Below, in pieces: positions 54,089 through 62,500 of a DNA stretch of 64,000 nt. Position 1 is the stretch's first letter; every line of letters starts with the position of its first letter. A model generated the notes under the pieces. It saw only the letters and a program-made list of their open reading frames with translations, did no database searches and had not been told where the DNA came from. This DNA is from Brevibacillus centrosporus. Its GTDB lineage: Bacteria; Bacillota; Bacilli; Brevibacillales; Brevibacillaceae. A program made the translations under genes and the position numbers. The stretch lies in NCBI RefSeq assembly GCF_003710815.1, contig NZ_RHHP01000003.1, forward strand, positions 1-64,000, in the 5' to 3' direction.

Positions 54089-54415
54089 TTACATTTTTTT
54101 CTCATGATATCGCTCGACAGCAGCACGGATCGCTTGCAAAACAGCCCCCTGACCTGGTGCCAGAAATCGCTCCTGCACGACTTGCGTTATTTCCTGCATG
54201 CCTCCTGCTACAGATTTTCCTATCAGCAGTGCAACGAGAAACTCGCTCGTCTTGTCCATGACAAATGTAAAGCTAGCATCGCAAATCACATCATGATCCA
54301 TGTCAATAATGAGTACACAGCCTATCATGGTGGAAACTTCATAGAGGGAGGTTCCTTTTGGAATTTGGGCAAAGCCCGCTGTCAGAACTGTCTTTTTCCC
54401 AGCATGATCAGCCAT
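54089..54415 (-). CDS. DUF3870 family protein
   Basis: A 108-residue protein. The start AGFAQIPKGTSLYE, VLIIDMDHDVICDASFTFVMDKTSEFL and the glycine-rich GKSVAGGMQEI recall DUF3870, a small Bacillota family with unknown function. ATG 54413-54415 has GGGAGGAG; a longer frame begins inside that site. It lies between the PAS kinase gene (20 bp) and the diguanylate cyclase (18-25 bp), so the three are probably one transcript that ends at the terminator near 52.7 kb. No catalytic motif is visible. Confidence 0.65.
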   Translation of the reverse strand: MADHAGKKTVLTAGFAQIPKGTSLYEVSTMIGCVLIIDMDHDVICDASFTFVMDKTSEFLVALLIGKSVAGGMQEITQVVQERFLAPGQGAVLQAIRAAVERYHEKKM

Positions 54416-54455
54416 TTTTCGCTCCTCCCTCCCCATCTCTCATCCCCTGTTCTGC

Positions 54456-55859
54456 TTATCCATGAACAGGCAAGGACACTTCAACCGTAGTCCCTTGTCC
54501 GAGAACACTCGTCAGCCGCAGAGTCCCCCTGTGGTTTTCAATAATTCTACGGCTGACCATCAAGCCGAGGCCCGTACCTGACTCCTTAGTGGTAAAAAAG
54601 GCCTCGCCCAGCCTCGCCAGCTGATGAGGGGGAATCCCTACCCCGTTGTCCTCGAAGCGGATCACGGCTCGGTTGTCCTCGCAGCGCAGGCGCACGACGA
54701 TCTCTCCGCCCCCCTGCATCGCTTCTATCCCATTTTTCAGAAAGTTGATAAAGGCCTGCTTGAGATGATTCTCATCACAGCGAATCATCGGCATTTCCGT
54801 CTCAAAGATCACTTGAATCATTACTTTTCGCAAAATCGCTTCTGTCTCCAGCAACGCCACCACATGACTGACCAGGTTAGATAAATCACGAGTCTCGAAT
54901 GCAGCTTCGTGCGGCTTTGCCAAAACCAACAATTCATTGACGATCAATTCAATCCGAACAAGCTCAGAGCTCATGATGGAAAAATATTCAGCTTTTCTCA
55001 TTCCATCTTTCTGCATCAATTGAACGAATCCTTTTAAGGATGTTAAAGGATTACGTATTTCATGTGCAATCCCCGCAGCCAGCTGCCCTACTAAAGCAAG
55101 CTTTTCCGAGTTTTGCAAAAATTCCTGCGCCCTTTTCCGCTCGGTAATATCGCGGATTAACAAATAACAAGACGGCTTCCCCGATATGACTGCGTACGTC
55201 CCGAGCACCTCCGCATCGATCATGATCCCATCCATGCGAATCAACTCTATCTCGAGAGGATGAACCGTCTCTCCACGCTCGGTCCGCTTCAACAGATCAT
55301 CTACTACAGGGATGTCATGCGGGTGAAACAGCGAGAAAAAGGGCGTCTGCAGAACCCTGTTCAAATGCGGAGCACCTACCAGCTTCACACCGACCTGATT
55401 GGCATACTGCAAGCTGCCCGAGCGATAAATAAACACGCCCTCCTTGGATAAATCCGCAGACGCACACGACTCGCTGTCATTCCTCGTGCCCATGATCTCC
55501 TGGACAATCGCAAAATACCCGACAACTTCGCCATCTGTTTGGAACGAATCAAAAGTAATGCTCACTTGTACCGCATAATCAGTCTGATGCGCCAAATACG
55601 TACAAAATGGCCGCGGCTTTCCCTCCATGGCAAACTGGGTCTGTAATCTCACCATTTCCCTTTCTTCGGGGATCGCTAAACTCCAAAATGGCTTGCGCTC
55701 CCATTGCCACGGATCATATCCTGTCAAAGACTTACAAGCAGGGTTGCCGGTAAAAACCATGCCTGTCCGATCTAATAGAAAGGCTGCCTGGCCCAATTGG
55801 TCAAAGAAGGAGCGATAGAAAAGACCGCTCCTGATGCCACTCTCCAACAAGTCTCTCAT
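54456..55859 (-). CDS. PAS-domain sensor histidine kinase
   Basis: A 467-residue soluble kinase with no membrane segment. Two PAS-like domains (about 15-125 with LLDRTGMVFTGNPACKSLTG, and 130-240), HisKA with GIAHEIRNPLTSLKGFVQLM at about 262, and HATPase_c with FINFLKNGIEAM, FEDNGVGIP and TTKESGTGLGLMVSRRII. The architecture is that of the sporulation kinases KinA-KinE and related orphan kinases; no response-regulator gene lies next to it. It may feed the phosphorelay or the receiver-domain protein encoded downstream in the polysaccharide operon, but this cannot be decided here. ATG follows AGGAGGG. Confidence 0.88.
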   Translation of the reverse strand: MRDLLESGIRSGLFYRSFFDQLGQAAFLLDRTGMVFTGNPACKSLTGYDPWQWERKPFWSLAIPEEREMVRLQTQFAMEGKPRPFCTYLAHQTDYAVQVSITFDSFQTDGEVVGYFAIVQEIMGTRNDSESCASADLSKEGVFIYRSGSLQYANQVGVKLVGAPHLNRVLQTPFFSLFHPHDIPVVDDLLKRTERGETVHPLEIELIRMDGIMIDAEVLGTYAVISGKPSCYLLIRDITERKRAQEFLQNSEKLALVGQLAAGIAHEIRNPLTSLKGFVQLMQKDGMRKAEYFSIMSSELVRIELIVNELLVLAKPHEAAFETRDLSNLVSHVVALLETEAILRKVMIQVIFETEMPMIRCDENHLKQAFINFLKNGIEAMQGGGEIVVRLRCEDNRAVIRFEDNGVGIPPHQLARLGEAFFTTKESGTGLGLMVSRRIIENHRGTLRLTSVLGQGTTVEVSLPVHG

Positions 55860-56183
55860 CGTTTCCCTCCTCCTGGGACAAGAAAACGGCTACCCCAATG
55901 TAAAGGAAATAGCCTTACCCGCTCTCAATCCAGCTTTCATACCCAATATTACCCTATTCCCTGTGCTGTTTCCATCCCTTCCCATCGGAAAATATGCTGG
56001 AATCATTTTCGATAGACATAGAGAATGCCAGATTTCCAGATCAGACCGTCCAGGAAAAATCCTATTGAATAGGGAGAGAGTTCTTCTGAACGGCGAGAAG
56101 CAGCGTTATCGCTCCCAAAACGCGAAGAATCGGCTCAGCAAAAAAAGAGAGCGGCCACCCCAAATACAAATCCCATCCCTGTC
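55860..56183. other. Non-coding spacer between the PAS kinase and murQ regions
   Basis: About 320 bp in which I see no convincing gene. On the minus strand a 6-bp GGCCAC/GTGGCC stem with a T7 tract (56140-56196) may end murQ-operon transcription. Confidence 0.4.
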
Positions 56184-56196
56184 TTAGGCTGTGGCC
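56140..56196 (-). terminator. Possible terminator of the murR-murQ operon
   Basis: GGCCAC (56153-56158) pairs with GTGGCC (56191-56196) across a long loop and is followed on the minus strand by seven T residues. The long loop lowers confidence. Confidence 0.35.
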
Positions 56197-56294
56197 TCTT
56201 CTATTTTTCCTGCGCCGATGCTCAAAGTGATGAATGAAGAAACCGAAACCGATATCCCCGCTGCCGTAATATTCGCCATGAACACAAGTATCAT
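56184..56294 (-). CDS. Candidate 36-residue hydrophobic peptide
   Basis: An open frame from ATG 56292-56294 to TAA encodes a peptide beginning MILVFMANITAAGISVSV and ending GAGKIEEATA, with a membrane-like central stretch. A GAGG lies 13 bases before the ATG, which is weak. It lies 32 bp beyond the murQ stop and ends just inside a hairpin with a T-tract. It may be a small membrane peptide or chance. Confidence 0.25.
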   Translation of the reverse strand: MILVFMANITAAGISVSVSSFITLSIGAGKIEEATA

Positions 56295-56326
56295 GGCATT
56301 CACTAACCTCTGCGGCGATGTCAGGA

Positions 56327-57250
56327 TCAGGCCGATCCTTGCTCGCCTAGCACATCCTCGATTGCGGGACGAACCTTGCTGCCTGCGCGCTGCAGTCTTT
56401 CCGCTGCCTCAGCGCGAGGCAAGCCTGATTTTTGCATCACGATTGCCAGCTTGACGTCCCCCATTGCCTCTGTAATCAGGCGCTCTGCTTCTGGATAGTC
56501 GACCCCTGTGACCTGCATGACAATATGTTTTGCTCTTTCCTTTAGCTTGTGATTGGTCGCCTGCACATTGACCATCCAGTTGCCGTATACTTTGCCTACA
56601 CGGACCATGCTTGCGGTCGTCAGCATGTTCAGAACCATCTTGGTGGCACTGCCCGCTTTGAGTCGGGTCGATCCGGTCACGACCTCGGGACCTACTGACA
56701 GATTGATGCAAACATCCGCCTCCTGATTAATATCGGAATCGGGATTGCACGAGAGAGAAATCGTGACAGCAGATCGTGCCCTCGCCTCGGCCAAAGCGCC
56801 GATGACATATGGGGTTCGACCGCTCGCTGCTATGCCGACAACAACGTCTCCTGCCTGCACACCTCTTTCCCGGATGTCCTCCTGGCCGAGTGCAAGCGAG
56901 TCCTCGGCTCCTTCTACTGCGATCGTGAGCGCTGCGGGACCTCCTGCGATAATTCCCTGTATGAGAGCAGGATCTGTGCCAAAGGTTGGCGGGCATTCCG
57001 CTGCATCCAGCACACCGAGTCGGCCACTCGTGCCGGCTCCGATGTAAAACAGGCGCCCTCCGTTGTTCAACGCCTCGGCAATCAGCTCAACCGCTTGCGC
57101 TACTTCCGGCAGCACTTGCTGTACAGCCTGCGCGACCTTTTGATCCTCTTGATTCATCAATGTCACGATTTCGAGCGTGGACATCTGATCCAATTGCTCA
57201 CTTGCAGCATTTCGCATTTCTGTCTGGAGTTGGTGCAAGTTTTCTCCCAC
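56327..57250 (-). CDS. murQ: N-acetylmuramic acid 6-phosphate etherase
   Basis: A 307-residue SIS-domain enzyme cleaving the lactyl ether of MurNAc-6-P to GlcNAc-6-P and D-lactate in cell-wall recycling. Motifs: NLHQLQTEMRN at the start, FYIGAGTSGRLGVLDAAECPPTFG with the catalytic Glu, GIIAGGPAAL, GDVVVGIAASGRTPYV and TGSTRLKAGSATKMVLNML. GTG 57248-57250 follows GAGGAG by seven bases; a GTG three codons earlier overlaps the upstream stop (GTGA), so either may be used. Last gene of the operon with murR, the lactamase-like hydrolase, ABC transporter and kinase. Confidence 0.93.
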   Translation of the reverse strand: MGENLHQLQTEMRNAASEQLDQMSTLEIVTLMNQEDQKVAQAVQQVLPEVAQAVELIAEALNNGGRLFYIGAGTSGRLGVLDAAECPPTFGTDPALIQGIIAGGPAALTIAVEGAEDSLALGQEDIRERGVQAGDVVVGIAASGRTPYVIGALAEARARSAVTISLSCNPDSDINQEADVCINLSVGPEVVTGSTRLKAGSATKMVLNMLTTASMVRVGKVYGNWMVNVQATNHKLKERAKHIVMQVTGVDYPEAERLITEAMGDVKLAIVMQKSGLPRAEAAERLQRAGSKVRPAIEDVLGEQGSA

Positions 57251-57255
57251 TGCCT

Positions 57256-58230
57256 TCACTCCTCTTCTGATACCCTACCACTCAGCTGCAGCTGGTGTTG
57301 GATGTCTGCATGTATGGTCCATCCTGCCCTCTTCATGGCAGCGACTAGAGCACCTACTACTGGCGCCACATTTGGAATTCGGGCTTCAAAGGTCGCTTTT
57401 AGAAGCAGTTCTTCGCGCAGTCGCGTATTCGCCGTGAGCAGCCCTCCCGCGAGCACGACAGGCAAAAGGCTCTCTATTTTCCTTTGGCAGGCGGAGGCGA
57501 GCTCCTGCAAATCATCGGCTGCCAAAGAAATCAGCTCGCAAGCAATCGGATCGCCAAGTCTCGCCGCTTTTTCCACCAGCGTGCTGGTATCCGCCAGGTC
57601 CTTTCGGGGATTGCTCGCTCCGTAAATGCAGGCAATCAGCTCCTCGGGACGGCTCACTTGGTAATGCTCGAGATAGAGTTCGGTGAGCAGCGTCTCTGCT
57701 CCACGGCCATCCGACGCCCGCATCACGGCAACTGCTGCCCTGCGACCCAAGTCAAAGCCGCTCCCCTCATCTCCGACCAGATAGCCCCAGCCACCTGTGC
57801 GATACCTCTTGCCTTGCTGCGTGACCGCATAAGCGATCGACCCCGTGCCCGCGATCAGCACGATCCCCGGCTCCCCCCAGGTTCCCGCGTAAAGAGCAGC
57901 TACCGCGTCGTTGTCGAGCAGCAGTCGCTCCCCCCATTCGGCTCCAAATTCCGCCTGCAGCCGCTTCGTGATTTCTGGACGATCCGCTCCTGCAAGTCCG
58001 AGATAGACCGCTGCTACCTCTTCTTTTTTCACCCCTGCGTCTTTCATGACCTCGCTTATAAGCTGGCGAATCGTGGACGCTACATCCTCAAAGGAGCGAG
58101 AGAGCGGATTGCTCGCTTCGCCGTCAACGATTGCCTTGATTTCCCCTTTGTCATTGCAAATAGCGGCTCTCGTCTTGGTCCCTCCGCCATCAAGCGCGAT
58201 AAACCATTGCGATTGATTATTTGACTGCAC
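57256..58230 (-). CDS. BadF/BcrA-type amino-sugar kinase (MurK-like)
   Basis: A 324-residue ASKHA kinase. Phosphate-1 motif ALDGGGTKTRAAI, phosphate-2/adenosine motifs YLGLAGADRPE, LLLDNDAVAALYAG, VLIAGTGSIAYAV and GGWGYLVGDEGSGFDLG. This is the family of eukaryotic N-acetylglucosamine kinase and of MurK of Clostridium, which phosphorylates MurNAc and GlcNAc with ATP. Directly upstream of murQ with a possible 4-bp overlap, it most likely makes MurNAc-6-P for the etherase. GTG start overlaps the permease end by 14 bases, after GGAGGGG. Substrate assignment is from context. Confidence 0.85.
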   Translation of the reverse strand: MQSNNQSQWFIALDGGGTKTRAAICNDKGEIKAIVDGEASNPLSRSFEDVASTIRQLISEVMKDAGVKKEEVAAVYLGLAGADRPEITKRLQAEFGAEWGERLLLDNDAVAALYAGTWGEPGIVLIAGTGSIAYAVTQQGKRYRTGGWGYLVGDEGSGFDLGRRAAVAVMRASDGRGAETLLTELYLEHYQVSRPEELIACIYGASNPRKDLADTSTLVEKAARLGDPIACELISLAADDLQELASACQRKIESLLPVVLAGGLLTANTRLREELLLKATFEARIPNVAPVVGALVAAMKRAGWTIHADIQHQLQLSGRVSEEE

Positions 58231-59041
58231 CAGCTGTCAACCCCTCCATGAACTGCTTGGACGCCATGAGGAACACGCCGATCATCGGCAACGCAGACAG
58301 CGTGAGTCCCGCAAACAGCAGGCTCCAGTCCGTTTCATACTCGCCAAACAACACCATCATGCCAACCGGAATCGTTTTTAAGGTATCTTCCTGGATGAAT
58401 ATCAAGGGAAAGAAAAAGTCGTTCCAGGCGTGGATGAAGTTGATGATGACAACCGTTGCCAGCGCAGGACGTATCAACGGCAAAAGCACGCGCCAAAAGA
58501 CTTGAAAGTTGTTGCAGCCATCGATTCGCGCCGCCTCCTCCAGCTCTACGGGCAGCGTTCGGAAAAAACCGGTCAAAATAAAAACCGCCACTGGAATCCC
58601 GCTCGCCGTGTAAATGAGGATGAGCGACCAGAGGGAATTGAGCAAGCTCAAGCTTTTCATCAATAGAAACAACGGCACAATCCCCAGCTTGACCGGAATC
58701 ATCAGTCCCAGGAGAAACACGAAGTAGAGCGCGGCTGTCCACTTGAAGGAAAAGCGCGCCAGGTAAAAAGCAGCCATGGCTGAAAAGATCGTGATCAAAA
58801 GGACAGACATCAGGCTGACGAAGATGCTGTTCCACAGAAAGTCAGCAAAAGGAACGACTTCCCACAGCTTTTGGTACGTCTCAAAGCTGAACGCTTTCGG
58901 CAGCGACAGTGGGCTTGTAAATATTTCCATATTTGTTTTGAACGAGGAGGCAACCATCAAGACGATCGGATATAGTGCTACCAACATAAACAGATACGCG
59001 ACCACGTATTGCACGGCTTTGCCACCCATGCTCGTTTTCAA
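58217..59041 (-). CDS. Sugar ABC transporter permease (MalG type)
   Basis: A 274-residue inner-membrane permease with six helices. The cytoplasmic loop EEAARIDGCNNFQVFWRVLLPL carries the EAA motif that docks the ATPase. It belongs to the carbohydrate uptake CUT1 group like MalG/UgpE. The TTG at 59039-59041, six bases after GGGGGAG, is a better start than the upstream frame. It pairs with the MalF-type permease 35 bp upstream. No ATPase gene is present, as usual where a shared MsmX-like ATPase serves several importers. Imported sugar is inferred to be MurNAc or muropeptide-derived. Confidence 0.88.
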   Translation of the reverse strand: MKTSMGGKAVQYVVAYLFMLVALYPIVLMVASSFKTNMEIFTSPLSLPKAFSFETYQKLWEVVPFADFLWNSIFVSLMSVLLITIFSAMAAFYLARFSFKWTAALYFVFLLGLMIPVKLGIVPLFLLMKSLSLLNSLWSLILIYTASGIPVAVFILTGFFRTLPVELEEAARIDGCNNFQVFWRVLLPLIRPALATVVIINFIHAWNDFFFPLIFIQEDTLKTIPVGMMVLFGEYETDWSLLFAGLTLSALPMIGVFLMASKQFMEGLTAGAVK

Positions 59042-59075
59042 ATGGATCTCCCCCTTTCTCGCCAAGCAGTACGTC

Positions 59076-60023
59076 TCAATGCTGGACCTCACGCTTGCGC
59101 ATCAGGTAGACGGAGATCGCCGACACCGATGCTACGATAATGAACAGTACGACAGCCAGCGCCGAGCCAAGACCGAGGGCGGTTTCCCCTGCACCACCAC
59201 TGCCTCCGAACGCCATGCGGTAAAAATAGACAGCCAGTGTGTCCGTAGAATAAAATGGTTCCCCCATGGATCCTTGCATCGCGTATACCAGCTCGAAGGC
59301 TTCGAAGGCCTGAATAAACGTAAAGACAGTCATAATGGTGATCGAAGGCATGCACAGCGGCAGAATGATCCTCCAGAGCATCGTCAAGCCTCTAGCTCCA
59401 TCCAGCCTCGCTGCCTCGATCAGCTCCTCCGGAATAGATTGCAGCCCCGCCAGAAAGATCAGCATGGCAAAACCGACACCGAACCAGCAGTTGACGAGGA
59501 TGATGGCCATCAGAGCCGTATCCGGGTCTCCCAGCCACGGCTTCGCCCAGTCCGCGAGCCCGACGCTCGTCAGCACGCTGTTTAACGCACCGTAGTTCGG
59601 ATTAAAAATCAGCTTCCACAAAAATCCGATGACGATCACAGACAACAGGCGTGGCATGAAATAGGCGATCTTTAAAAATCCTGCGCCGCGAATTTTCCGG
59701 TAAATAAAGAAGGCTAGCATAAAGCCAATCCCGTTTTGTACCACCATCTCAACCACGAAATACAGGACGTTATGGCTCAATGCATTCCAGAACATTTCAT
59801 TGAAGGGCTCCACCGTGAACAAGGTTGCAAAGTTTTTTAGACCAATGAACGCACCGCGCTTGATCCCTTGCCAATCGTACAAGCTGTAAACAAAGGCAGA
59901 AAAAATCGGGTAGACCAGAAAAACGAGATAAATGGCCAGAGCCGGAAGCGGAAACAGGTGGATCAACCAGCTTCTTCGTCTCTTTGGCCGGATGGATTGA
60001 CTGTCTGTAGCGATGGTACCCAC
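59076..60023 (-). CDS. Sugar ABC transporter permease (MalF type)
   Basis: A permease of about 315 residues with six helices beginning at HLFPLPALAIYLVFLVYP and the EAA loop EELIEAARLDGARGLTMLWR. CUT1 family. The start is unclear: GTG 60021-60023 directly abuts the ribosome site AGAAAGGGG, whereas an ATC at 60012-60014 has ideal spacing; the longer upstream frame overlaps the lipoprotein gene. It forms the transport channel with the MalG-type subunit. Gene order lipoprotein-MalF-MalG is standard. Confidence 0.85.
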   Translation of the reverse strand: MGTIATDSQSIRPKRRRSWLIHLFPLPALAIYLVFLVYPIFSAFVYSLYDWQGIKRGAFIGLKNFATLFTVEPFNEMFWNALSHNVLYFVVEMVVQNGIGFMLAFFIYRKIRGAGFLKIAYFMPRLLSVIVIGFLWKLIFNPNYGALNSVLTSVGLADWAKPWLGDPDTALMAIILVNCWFGVGFAMLIFLAGLQSIPEELIEAARLDGARGLTMLWRIILPLCMPSITIMTVFTFIQAFEAFELVYAMQGSMGEPFYSTDTLAVYFYRMAFGGSGGAGETALGLGSALAVVLFIIVASVSAISVYLMRKREVQH

Positions 60024-60084
60024 CCCTTTCTGTAGAGACGGAGGGAAAAGCCAGCTCTCCCCTCCGCATCCTACCCAAGCGCCC

Positions 60085-61395
60085 TTATTTTTTAAACGGT
60101 TCAAACCACGTTGCGGCCGATTTCTGTACTTCATCCACGACCTGCTCCGGTGTCAATTTGTTCAGGTACATCCCCTGAAGGGCATTCTCCAACGTTTTCT
60201 TGGTTGTTGGATTGCCTTCCGAGAAATGAACGATCATCAAGTAAGGAGTCGCGTTTGTTTGCGTCAGCTCTGTCAGTCGGTTTACGAGTGGATCCTCTGC
60301 GGATACTCCCGGAATCGGGCTGATCATTTTGAACTGGTTCGCATACAATTCACCAAACTTTTTGGTAGTCATAAACTCCATGAATTTCAACGCTTCCGCC
60401 TTGTGCTTCGATTTTGCGTTCACCGCGTAAGAGCCATCTACCCATGTCGTGATGACCTGTTTGCCATCATCCGTAGGCATCGGGAAAAAGTCCAGCTGCA
60501 AGTCCGGATTCAGCTTCTTGATCCCTTCCATTTCAAAGCTTCCGTTGATAAACATGGCAGCTTTGCCAGTGGCAAACAAAGTCCGCATATCATTTAGCTC
60601 AAGCCCAACAAAATTTTCCGGGAAATAAGGAATCAGTTCCTGCATGCGTTGAATAGACTTGAGGAATTCTGGGCTCTTCAGGTCGCTTTCGCCCTTTAAC
60701 AATTTGTCCATGTAGCCATTTGTAAAGCTCGCGGGTGCAATGACACCGTGGCTCAGGGAAAGCAGCCAGCCTTCTTTTGCTCCAAAGGAGATGGGGATGA
60801 TGCCTTTTTCTTTCAGAGCTTTTGAGGCAGCAATCAGCTCATCCCAGCTCTTCGGTATACTCACACCGTTGTCGTCAAAGATTTTTTTGTTGTAGAAGAA
60901 CTGTGTAGTACTGAGCGTCAGCGGAACTCCGTATACTTTTCCATCTTTGCCTGTCGCACCCGCTAGTACCTCTTTCGGAATGTTGCTGATGCCAGGAAGG
61001 TTGTCGAGCGGCTCTAAATATCCGGCTGTAGCCAGGGCAGCACCTGTCGCATACGGGCGGAGCTGCAGGATGTCAGGACCGCTGTCGCTTTGCAGTGCCG
61101 TGTTTAAGATCGTGTTGTACTCCGTTGCCTTGAAAGGCTTGAAATCAATCTTGATATTCGGATTCTCTGCCTCAAATGCAGCAATGAGCTTGGCATAGCC
61201 CTCTGTGTCCTCCACACGCCAGCTATGCATGGACAATGTGACCTGCTGGCCTCCCCCTGCTTGATTCCCCCCTGAGTTGTTTCCTGGATCACTTGATGGC
61301 TTCGCCTCGTTTCCTCCGCCACCACTGCAGCCTGTCAGTGCCAGGGCAGCTGCGAGCACGACTGATGCTGCTGTGTGTAACCGAAATCGCTTCAT
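60085..61395 (-). CDS. Sugar ABC transporter substrate-binding lipoprotein
   Basis: A 436-residue extracellular solute-binding protein (family 1, MalE/UgpB-like). It has a lipoprotein signal peptide with the lipobox ALTGCSG at residues 19-25, a Gly/Asn-rich linker, then two lobes with IKIDFKPFKATEYNTILNTA, YGVPLTLSTTQFFYNKKIFD and AMFINGSFEMEGIKK. It delivers sugar to the two permeases downstream. Ribosome site GGGGGAGGG. A possible internal promoter precedes it at 61425-61453. The ligand is inferred from the operon to be a MurNAc-containing sugar or GlcNAc-type disaccharide. Confidence 0.9.
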   Translation of the reverse strand: MKRFRLHTAASVVLAAALALTGCSGGGGNEAKPSSDPGNNSGGNQAGGGQQVTLSMHSWRVEDTEGYAKLIAAFEAENPNIKIDFKPFKATEYNTILNTALQSDSGPDILQLRPYATGAALATAGYLEPLDNLPGISNIPKEVLAGATGKDGKVYGVPLTLSTTQFFYNKKIFDDNGVSIPKSWDELIAASKALKEKGIIPISFGAKEGWLLSLSHGVIAPASFTNGYMDKLLKGESDLKSPEFLKSIQRMQELIPYFPENFVGLELNDMRTLFATGKAAMFINGSFEMEGIKKLNPDLQLDFFPMPTDDGKQVITTWVDGSYAVNAKSKHKAEALKFMEFMTTKKFGELYANQFKMISPIPGVSAEDPLVNRLTELTQTNATPYLMIVHFSEGNPTTKKTLENALQGMYLNKLTPEQVVDEVQKSAATWFEPFKK

Positions 61396-61424
61396 ACCTA
61401 ACCCTCCCCCATTTTTCTCATGCC

Positions 61425-61453
61425 TTATTGTGACTCATGCTCTATCAAGTCAA
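61425..61453 (-). promoter_or_regulatory. Possible internal promoter before the lipoprotein gene
   Basis: Minus strand TTGACT (61448-61453) and CAATAA (61425-61430) with a 17-bp spacer. The -35 overlaps the stop codon of the upstream hydrolase gene. Confidence 0.3.
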
Positions 61454-62487
61454 GCCCGCTTTAAGTGGGCTGTGACTGCATCGTGAATCATTGGCCGCAG
61501 CCGCCGCAATTGATTATCGCGCCCTAGATGTACTGCGTTTGTAAGAAAAATGACGGCCCACTCGTGTACAGGGTCGATCCAGATGCTCGTTCCTGTAAAT
61601 CCGGTGTGACCGTAGCTGTCCGGATGAAAGGTAGAACCGCAGCTGAGAGGATGGCTGGGATCGTTGGACTGCCAGCAATACCCTCTGCGCTCTGTTCCTG
61701 CAGGTGTCTGACAGCGAATAGCAGCCGCTCGCCACTCTTTGCTGATGATGGCGCGATCCTCGTCCATCCAGCTTTGTGCGTACCGAGCCAAATCGTCTGC
61801 TGTCGCAAACAGCCCGGCATGTCCGGCGATTCCGCCCATCACGAAGGCCTTCTCGTCGTGAACCTCTCCGACGATGTACGCCCCCGTGAGTGAATCAAAC
61901 TCTGTATTGGCAATATTTTTTATAGAATGATTATTCGGACAATAAAGAGTATGATTCATCCCAAGCGGCGCGAAGACGCGCTGGGTCACAAACTGATCAA
62001 GCCGCACACCCGTTACCTTTTCAATCAAAAGGCCGAGCCAGATCATCCCCAGATCACTGTAGATGACCTTTTTTCCGGGTTCTTGGAGAAGCTTCTGCTG
62101 ATACAGCAGGTCTGGCAGCAGAATTTGGCTTTTGCGCGTACGCTCCTCGAGGTCGGCAGGAAGACCGGACGTATGGGTAAGCAGCTGAGCAATGGTGATT
62201 GCCTTTTTGTCAGTAGGGCAATCGGGAAAGAAATATCCGATCGGGTCCTCCAATCGGATCTTCTCTTCTTGCAGCAAGAGCAGGAGGGCTGGCAGCGTCG
62301 CCGTTACCTTCGTCAGGGAAGCCAGATCGTACAGCGTCTCTCGTGTGACTGGCTGGCTTTTATCCACACTTGTAGTGCCTACATCGCAGGAGAAGGCTAG
62401 CTCACTCCCCTGCAAGACGCGCAGGGCTGCTCCTGGAAGCCACCCTTTGTCCACCCACTCCTGCAGCAAATCCTTCACATCGTCCAT
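61450..62487 (-). CDS. Serine beta-lactamase-like hydrolase (YbbE type)
   Basis: A 345-residue class C beta-lactamase/DD-peptidase-fold protein without a signal peptide. Catalytic SxxK is SLTK at about residue 58, the second motif is YSD at about 145 (YxN variant), and the third HTGFTGTS near 290. B. subtilis YbbE, encoded in the ybbC-nagZ-ybbE-murP-murR-murQ cluster, is the nearest functional parallel known to me. A role in processing muropeptides is likely, but without a signal peptide it would act in the cytoplasm after import. ATG 62487 has GGGGGAAGAGG. Confidence 0.82.
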   Translation of the reverse strand: MDDVKDLLQEWVDKGWLPGAALRVLQGSELAFSCDVGTTSVDKSQPVTRETLYDLASLTKVTATLPALLLLLQEEKIRLEDPIGYFFPDCPTDKKAITIAQLLTHTSGLPADLEERTRKSQILLPDLLYQQKLLQEPGKKVIYSDLGMIWLGLLIEKVTGVRLDQFVTQRVFAPLGMNHTLYCPNNHSIKNIANTEFDSLTGAYIVGEVHDEKAFVMGGIAGHAGLFATADDLARYAQSWMDEDRAIISKEWRAAAIRCQTPAGTERRGYCWQSNDPSHPLSCGSTFHPDSYGHTGFTGTSIWIDPVHEWAVIFLTNAVHLGRDNQLRRLRPMIHDAVTAHLKRA

Positions 62488-62500
62488 AGCCTCTTCCCCC

